Source: Mycobacterium sp. Aquia_216
Lineage (GTDB): Bacteria; Actinomycetota; Actinomycetes; Mycobacteriales; Mycobacteriaceae
Direction: 5' to 3'
Assembly: GCF_026723865.1 (NCBI RefSeq)
Contig: NZ_CP113529.1
Span: 4,402,001-4,466,000, forward strand
DNA: 64,000 nucleotides
Below, one piece after another: positions 60,308-64,000 of this stretch; within the stretch, counting starts at the first letter, position 1, and each line of letters starts with the position of its first letter. A program made the position numbers and the translations under genes. Under the pieces are notes generated by a model that saw only the letters and a program-made list of their open reading frames with translations, was not told the origin of the DNA and made no database searches.

Positions 60308-63132
60308 GTCAGCATCGCCCTGACGAGCCCCGGGTCAAGCGACCCTTCATCCCCAGGATGGTCCGCACTTTCGCGATACCGATCATCTTCTTCTGGGCCC
60401 TTCTCGCCGTCACGACGAATGCCTTTATGCCCCAAGTGGAACGGGTCGCAGAAGAACTCGCGGGACCGATGGTCCCCCACTACGCGCCCTCACAGCGGGC
60501 GCTCCTGCACATCGGCGAGAAGTTTCATGAATCCAATTCGACGAACTTGACCATGGTGGTGTTCGAGGCGAACCGGCCACTGGCAGATCAAGATCACCGG
60601 TACTACGACGATCTGATGCGCCGCCTCGAGCACGACACCAAGCACGTGCAGTACGTGATGGATTTGTGGGGCAAGCCGTTCACCGCGGCGGGGGCGCAAA
60701 GCGTGGACGGCAAATGCACTTATGTGCTCTTGCGTCTTGCCGGCGACATCGGCCAGATTGAGGCGAACCAATCGGTGGACGCCGTCCGCGACATCATCAA
60801 GAAGGACACCCCACCGCCGGGCCTGAAGGTCTTCGTCAGCGGCGCGGCCCCCCTGGCCTCCGACACTTTGACTATTGCGAATGCGAGCCTGAACAACGTC
60901 ACGATCGTCACGATCCTGCTCATCGTGGTGATGCTGCTGTTGGTGTATCGCGCCCCGTCCACGCTGTTGGTGCCCTTGCTCGGGGTGCTCATCGAGATGC
61001 TCGTCGCGAAGGGCATTGTCTCGACGCTCGGGCATTACGGGTACATCGAACTCTCCTCGTTCGCCGTGAACATCGTTATCGCGCTGACCCTGGGAGCGGG
61101 AACGGATTACGGCATCTTCTTGATGGGCCGATATCACGAGGCGCGACAAGCGGGCGAAAGCCGGGAGGACAGTTTCTACATCGCGTACAAGGGTGTCACG
61201 CCCATCATCATCGGTTCTGGCCTGACGATCGCCGGCGCGTGTTACTGCTTGACGTTCGCCCGCCTGAACTACTTCCACACCATGGGGCCGGCCGTGGCGA
61301 TCACCATGCTGTTCACCATCGTGGCAGCGATGACGCTGGGCCCGGCGGTCTTGACCGTCGGCAGCCTGTTCGGGATGTTCGACCCGAGAACCGCCGTCCA
61401 CGGGCGACTGTATCGGCGCATCGGGGCGAGCGTGGTGCGCTGGCCGGTACCGATCCTGGTGGCCAGTTCCGCCGTCGTCATGGTCGGGGCGATCTTCGTT
61501 CCCACCTATCGGCAGAACTACGACGACAGGCAGTACCAGCCGGCCGGTGCGCCCGCCAACCTTGGATTCCAAGCCGCCGATCGGCACTTCCCCAAGAGCA
61601 AACTGTTCTCCGAGATGCTCATGGTCGAAACCGATCACGACATGCGCAACTCGGCCGATTTCATCTCGCTGGACCGGGTCGCCAGAGCTCTGATACGCCT
61701 GCACGGAGTGGCGATGGTGCAAGGCATGACGCGGCCCTTGGGTCGGGCGCTCGAGCACGCCAGCATCCCGTACCTGTTCACCACGCAAGGCAGCGGTAAC
61801 GGTCAGCAACTCCCGTTCAACAGGGAGCAGAACTCCAACACCGATGCCCAGGCCGAGATCCAGGCGCACTCGGTCACGGTTTTGCGCAAGGAGATCGGCT
61901 TCTTCCAGAAGGTGTCCGACGAACTGCACCAAACGGTGCTCACCATTGAGGACCTGGAACGGGTCAGCAACGAGATGAATGAGGAAGTCTCAAATCTCGA
62001 CGATTTCTTCCGCCCGATCAAGAGCTACTTCTACTGGGAGAAGCACTGTTTCGACATCCCCATCTGCTGGACGTTCAGGTCATTGTGGGACACGATCGAC
62101 CACATCGACCACCTGGCCGAAGACATCAAGTTCGCCAGAATCTCCCTCGTGGAGGTCGACAAGGCTTTCCCTCAAATCATCGCTCAACTGAAAGCCACTG
62201 CCGACGACACCGAGTCCCTGCAGTCGAAGTTGGTCAACAGCTACGGATCGGCGGATCTGCAGTCCCTGCAGACCGAGCAGACGTTCGATGACTCGATCAA
62301 CGTGGGCAACGACTTCGACAAGTCCCGTAGCGACGACTTCTTCTACATCCCGCACGAGGGTTTCGACAACGACGACGTCAAGACGGGCATGAAGTTGATG
62401 ATGTCGCCGGACGGTAAGGCGGCCCGCTTCATCGTCACCCACGAGGGTGACGCCATGGGCCCCGAAGGGGTCGAACACGTCGAACAGTTCCCCGATGCCA
62501 TAAAGACGATTCTGAAAGAGACCTCGTTGGCCGGCGCGCGGATCTACATCGGCGGTTCGGGGGCCAACGATAAGGACATCAAGGAATACGCGATGTCCGA
62601 TCTGATGATCGCGGCAATCGCCGCCTTCGTACTGATCTTCTTGATCATGATGTTCATCACGCGAAGTCTGGTGGCGGCCTTGGTGATTCCCGGAACGGTG
62701 GCGTTCTCCTACGCCGGGGCGTTCGGGTTGTCCATACTTCTCTGGCAGCACCTGATCGGCCTGCACCTGCACTGGCTGGTCCTACCCTTGACGTTCATCA
62801 TCCTGGTGGCGGTGGGGTCGGACTACAACCTGCTGCTGATCAATAGGGTCAAAGAGGAGCTCCACGGCGGAATTCACACCGGCCTGATCCGCGCGCTGGG
62901 AAGCACGGGCGGTGTGGTTACGTCGGCCGGGCTGGTGTTCGCGTTCACGATGCTGGCAATGCTGACCAGCGATCTGCGAACCATCGGTCAGGTGGGTTCC
63001 ACCGTCTGCATCGGCCTATTGCTCGACACGCTGATCGTGCGGTCGTTCGTGGTGCCGTCGATCCTGCGGATCCTCGGGCCGTGGTTCTGGTGGCCGACGC
63101 TGGTGCGTAGCCGGCCGCTGGCGCAGCGCTAA
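60304..63132 (+). CDS. mmpL: MmpL family RND transporter
   Basis: A 942-residue RND-type lipid/siderophore exporter. The first transmembrane helix is near residue 20; the two membrane halves carry the paired proton-relay motifs GAGTDYGIFLMGRYHEAR and AVGSDYNLLLINRVKEEL. A large periplasmic loop with long helices (~430-700, LRKEIGFFQKVSDELHQTV) resembles MmpL4/MmpL5, and the C-terminus ends shortly after the last helix. Proximity to mbt and pairing with MmpS point to mycobactin/carboxymycobactin export. I see no IdeR box upstream of mmpS. Confidence 0.92.
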   Translation: MSQHRPDEPRVKRPFIPRMVRTFAIPIIFFWALLAVTTNAFMPQVERVAEELAGPMVPHYAPSQRALLHIGEKFHESNSTNLTMVVFEANRPLADQDHRYYDDLMRRLEHDTKHVQYVMDLWGKPFTAAGAQSVDGKCTYVLLRLAGDIGQIEANQSVDAVRDIIKKDTPPPGLKVFVSGAAPLASDTLTIANASLNNVTIVTILLIVVMLLLVYRAPSTLLVPLLGVLIEMLVAKGIVSTLGHYGYIELSSFAVNIVIALTLGAGTDYGIFLMGRYHEARQAGESREDSFYIAYKGVTPIIIGSGLTIAGACYCLTFARLNYFHTMGPAVAITMLFTIVAAMTLGPAVLTVGSLFGMFDPRTAVHGRLYRRIGASVVRWPVPILVASSAVVMVGAIFVPTYRQNYDDRQYQPAGAPANLGFQAADRHFPKSKLFSEMLMVETDHDMRNSADFISLDRVARALIRLHGVAMVQGMTRPLGRALEHASIPYLFTTQGSGNGQQLPFNREQNSNTDAQAEIQAHSVTVLRKEIGFFQKVSDELHQTVLTIEDLERVSNEMNEEVSNLDDFFRPIKSYFYWEKHCFDIPICWTFRSLWDTIDHIDHLAEDIKFARISLVEVDKAFPQIIAQLKATADDTESLQSKLVNSYGSADLQSLQTEQTFDDSINVGNDFDKSRSDDFFYIPHEGFDNDDVKTGMKLMMSPDGKAARFIVTHEGDAMGPEGVEHVEQFPDAIKTILKETSLAGARIYIGGSGANDKDIKEYAMSDLMIAAIAAFVLIFLIMMFITRSLVAALVIPGTVAFSYAGAFGLSILLWQHLIGLHLHWLVLPLTFIILVAVGSDYNLLLINRVKEELHGGIHTGLIRALGSTGGVVTSAGLVFAFTMLAMLTSDLRTIGQVGSTVCIGLLLDTLIVRSFVVPSILRILGPWFWWPTLVRSRPLAQR

Positions 63133-63258
63133 GGTCGCGAAACCGCACCCCACCAGCACGGCAGCGGTACATCAAACCGTTTTGTAACGGATTGCCGATT
63201 GTTACCGAAGTGATGGGCAGTGCGCCGATGTGCGCATCCACCACCACCTTGGAGCAAT

Positions 63259-63822
63259 ATGACCGCGCTGATGACGTACCGCCCATGGACGAGCCAGACG
63301 ATTCGTCGTCGCTGCGAGGTTCGGCACTCGACGGCGCGGGCAGATTTCATCAATGCGGCTGCCGCGGCGCTGCGTCCGCTCGCGGTTGCGGCGGGCATAC
63401 TCACCGCCGGGGCGGCCTTGCCCGCTCTCGCGCAGGCCGACCCGTCTACCGACCCCATCACTGCCGCGCTGAACGGCTCGGGAACGGGCACCAACGGCTC
63501 ACTGAGCAACAGTCTTGCCGGGATTGGCCAGTCCATCTGCCCGTCACTGGTCAAGCCGGGTGCGACCCTCGCGTCGGTGACATCGCAATTGGGTCTCATT
63601 AAAGGACTTCCGCCGAACATGGCCGGAATGGTCGCCAGCATGGCGATCCAGATGGAATGCCCGGGCGTGATGACATCGCTGGCCAACGGAAAGATGCCGT
63701 TCCCGATGCCCGGCGCCAATCCGTCCATGCCATTCCAGCTACCGGGGGCCAACCCTGTCCCGCAGATGCCGCTGCTAGGTGGCCCCGCTGCGCCGAGCCC
63801 GTTCGCTTTCCCAGGCCGCTAG
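63259..63822 (+). CDS. Small secreted protein with Pro/Met-rich tail
   Basis: A 187-residue protein. After a basic start (TYRPWTSQTIRRR) a signal-like hydrophobic stretch (LRPLAVAAGILTAGAALPALAQA) precedes the mature part with ICPSLVKPGATLASVTSQLG and IQMECPGVM. These supply two conserved cysteines, as in small DUF732-like mycobacterial secreted proteins. The tail repeats Pro/Gly/Met motifs (FPMPGANPSMPFQLPGANP). The ATG at 63259 has TTGGAGC upstream; a reading from 63220 adds a low-complexity leader. Function unknown. Confidence 0.75.
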   Translation: MTALMTYRPWTSQTIRRRCEVRHSTARADFINAAAAALRPLAVAAGILTAGAALPALAQADPSTDPITAALNGSGTGTNGSLSNSLAGIGQSICPSLVKPGATLASVTSQLGLIKGLPPNMAGMVASMAIQMECPGVMTSLANGKMPFPMPGANPSMPFQLPGANPVPQMPLLGGPAAPSPFAFPGR

Positions 63823-63856
63823 CACGCTCAACTCGCATCATCCGGGCTGACCAGTG

Positions 63857-63876
63857 TGGCCAATTGCATTTGGCCA
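63857..63876. terminator. Hairpin downstream of the small secreted protein gene
   Basis: TGGCCAA and TTGGCCA form a perfect 7-bp stem with a 6-base loop, 34 bases after the stop. It probably terminates the plus-strand unit. Confidence 0.55.
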
Positions 63877-63880
63877 GAGC

Positions 63881-63900
63881 CGGTTTCGCCACGGAAACCG
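63881..63900. terminator. Second hairpin between convergent genes
   Basis: CGGTTTC and GAAACCG form a 7-bp stem around a 6-base loop. It lies between the small secreted protein gene and the 3' end of the partial SDR gene and could terminate the latter. Confidence 0.5.
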
Positions 63901-63923
63901 CGTCGTAGCGCGGCCACGGGACA

Positions 63924-64000
63924 TCATTGGGCGGTCCAGCCGCCGTCGATCGAGTAGCTCGCACCGGTGATCGTAGCGGCCGTTTCACCGGCCAAAAAGA
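63924..64000 (-). CDS. Short-chain dehydrogenase/reductase, C-terminal end (runs off the right edge)
   Basis: The reverse strand reads FLAGETAATITGASYSIDGG, then WTAQ and a stop at 63924. This is the standard C-terminus of SDRs of the 3-hydroxybutyrate dehydrogenase / FabG type ('ITG-x-xxxIDGGWTAQ'). Only 24 codons are inside the window. Confidence 0.8.
   Translation of the reverse strand, partial: FLAGETAATITGASYSIDGGWTAQ

Overview
The window is a stretch of a mycobacterial chromosome. GC content is high, GTG and TTG starts are common, and the genes include PPE, Esx (WXG100), MmpS/MmpL, CFP-2 and mycobactin (mbt) families. From base 8541 to about 57415 the gene order follows, from recollection, the M. 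tuberculosis block that runs from asnT through dnaG, dgt, esxO/esxP, glyS, smtB-zur, uppS, recO, amiA2, era, ybeY, phoH, rsmE, dnaJ2, hrcA and cfp2 to the mbt genes. The intact PPE gene and the Esx pair suggest a slow-growing non-tuberculous species. I cannot name the species from sequence alone.

Left part (1-8540), accessory in character: the 5' end of mtnA, an Arr-type rifamycin ADP-ribosyltransferase gene and a DUF3349 gene. These are followed by a six-gene minus-strand catabolic block: acyl-CoA ligase, TetR, SDR, enoyl-CoA hydratase, SDR and flavin monooxygenase. The block is organised as two units with overlapping start and stop codons. A degraded LuxR fragment lies between it and tRNA-Asn.

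Middle part (8541-34244), largely housekeeping: dnaG, a SodC-like lipoprotein, dgt, a TPM-domain membrane protein, an esxO-type gene beside a 5'-truncated esxP-type gene, a PPE-SVP gene, glyS, the zinc regulators smtB-zur, uppS, recO, amiA2, era, a CorC-like protein, ybeY, phoH, rsmE, dnaJ2 and hrcA. Additions relative to the remembered M. tuberculosis layout are the SodC-like gene, a proline-rich secreted/membrane protein translationally coupled to ybeY, and a second CFP-2 paralogue.

Right part (34405-63822), iron acquisition: mbtB-mbtT-mbtC-mbtD-mbtE-mbtF-mbtG-mbtH form one 21-kb minus-strand operon, divergent from mbtA across a 100-bp gap with an IdeR-like box. MbtA and MbtB activate salicylate and build the hydroxyphenyl-oxazoline. 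MbtE and MbtF are lysine-type NRPS modules, MbtC/D form a split PKS module, MbtG hydroxylates lysine and MbtH assists adenylation. MbtE carries a complete second C-A-T module whose adenylation domain lacks the usual alpha-amino-binding Asp. Beyond mbtA lie a secreted BBE-type flavoprotein, a small membrane protein, an mmpS-mmpL pair that could export the siderophore, a small secreted protein and the 3' end of an SDR gene. mbtI and mbtJ are not in the window.
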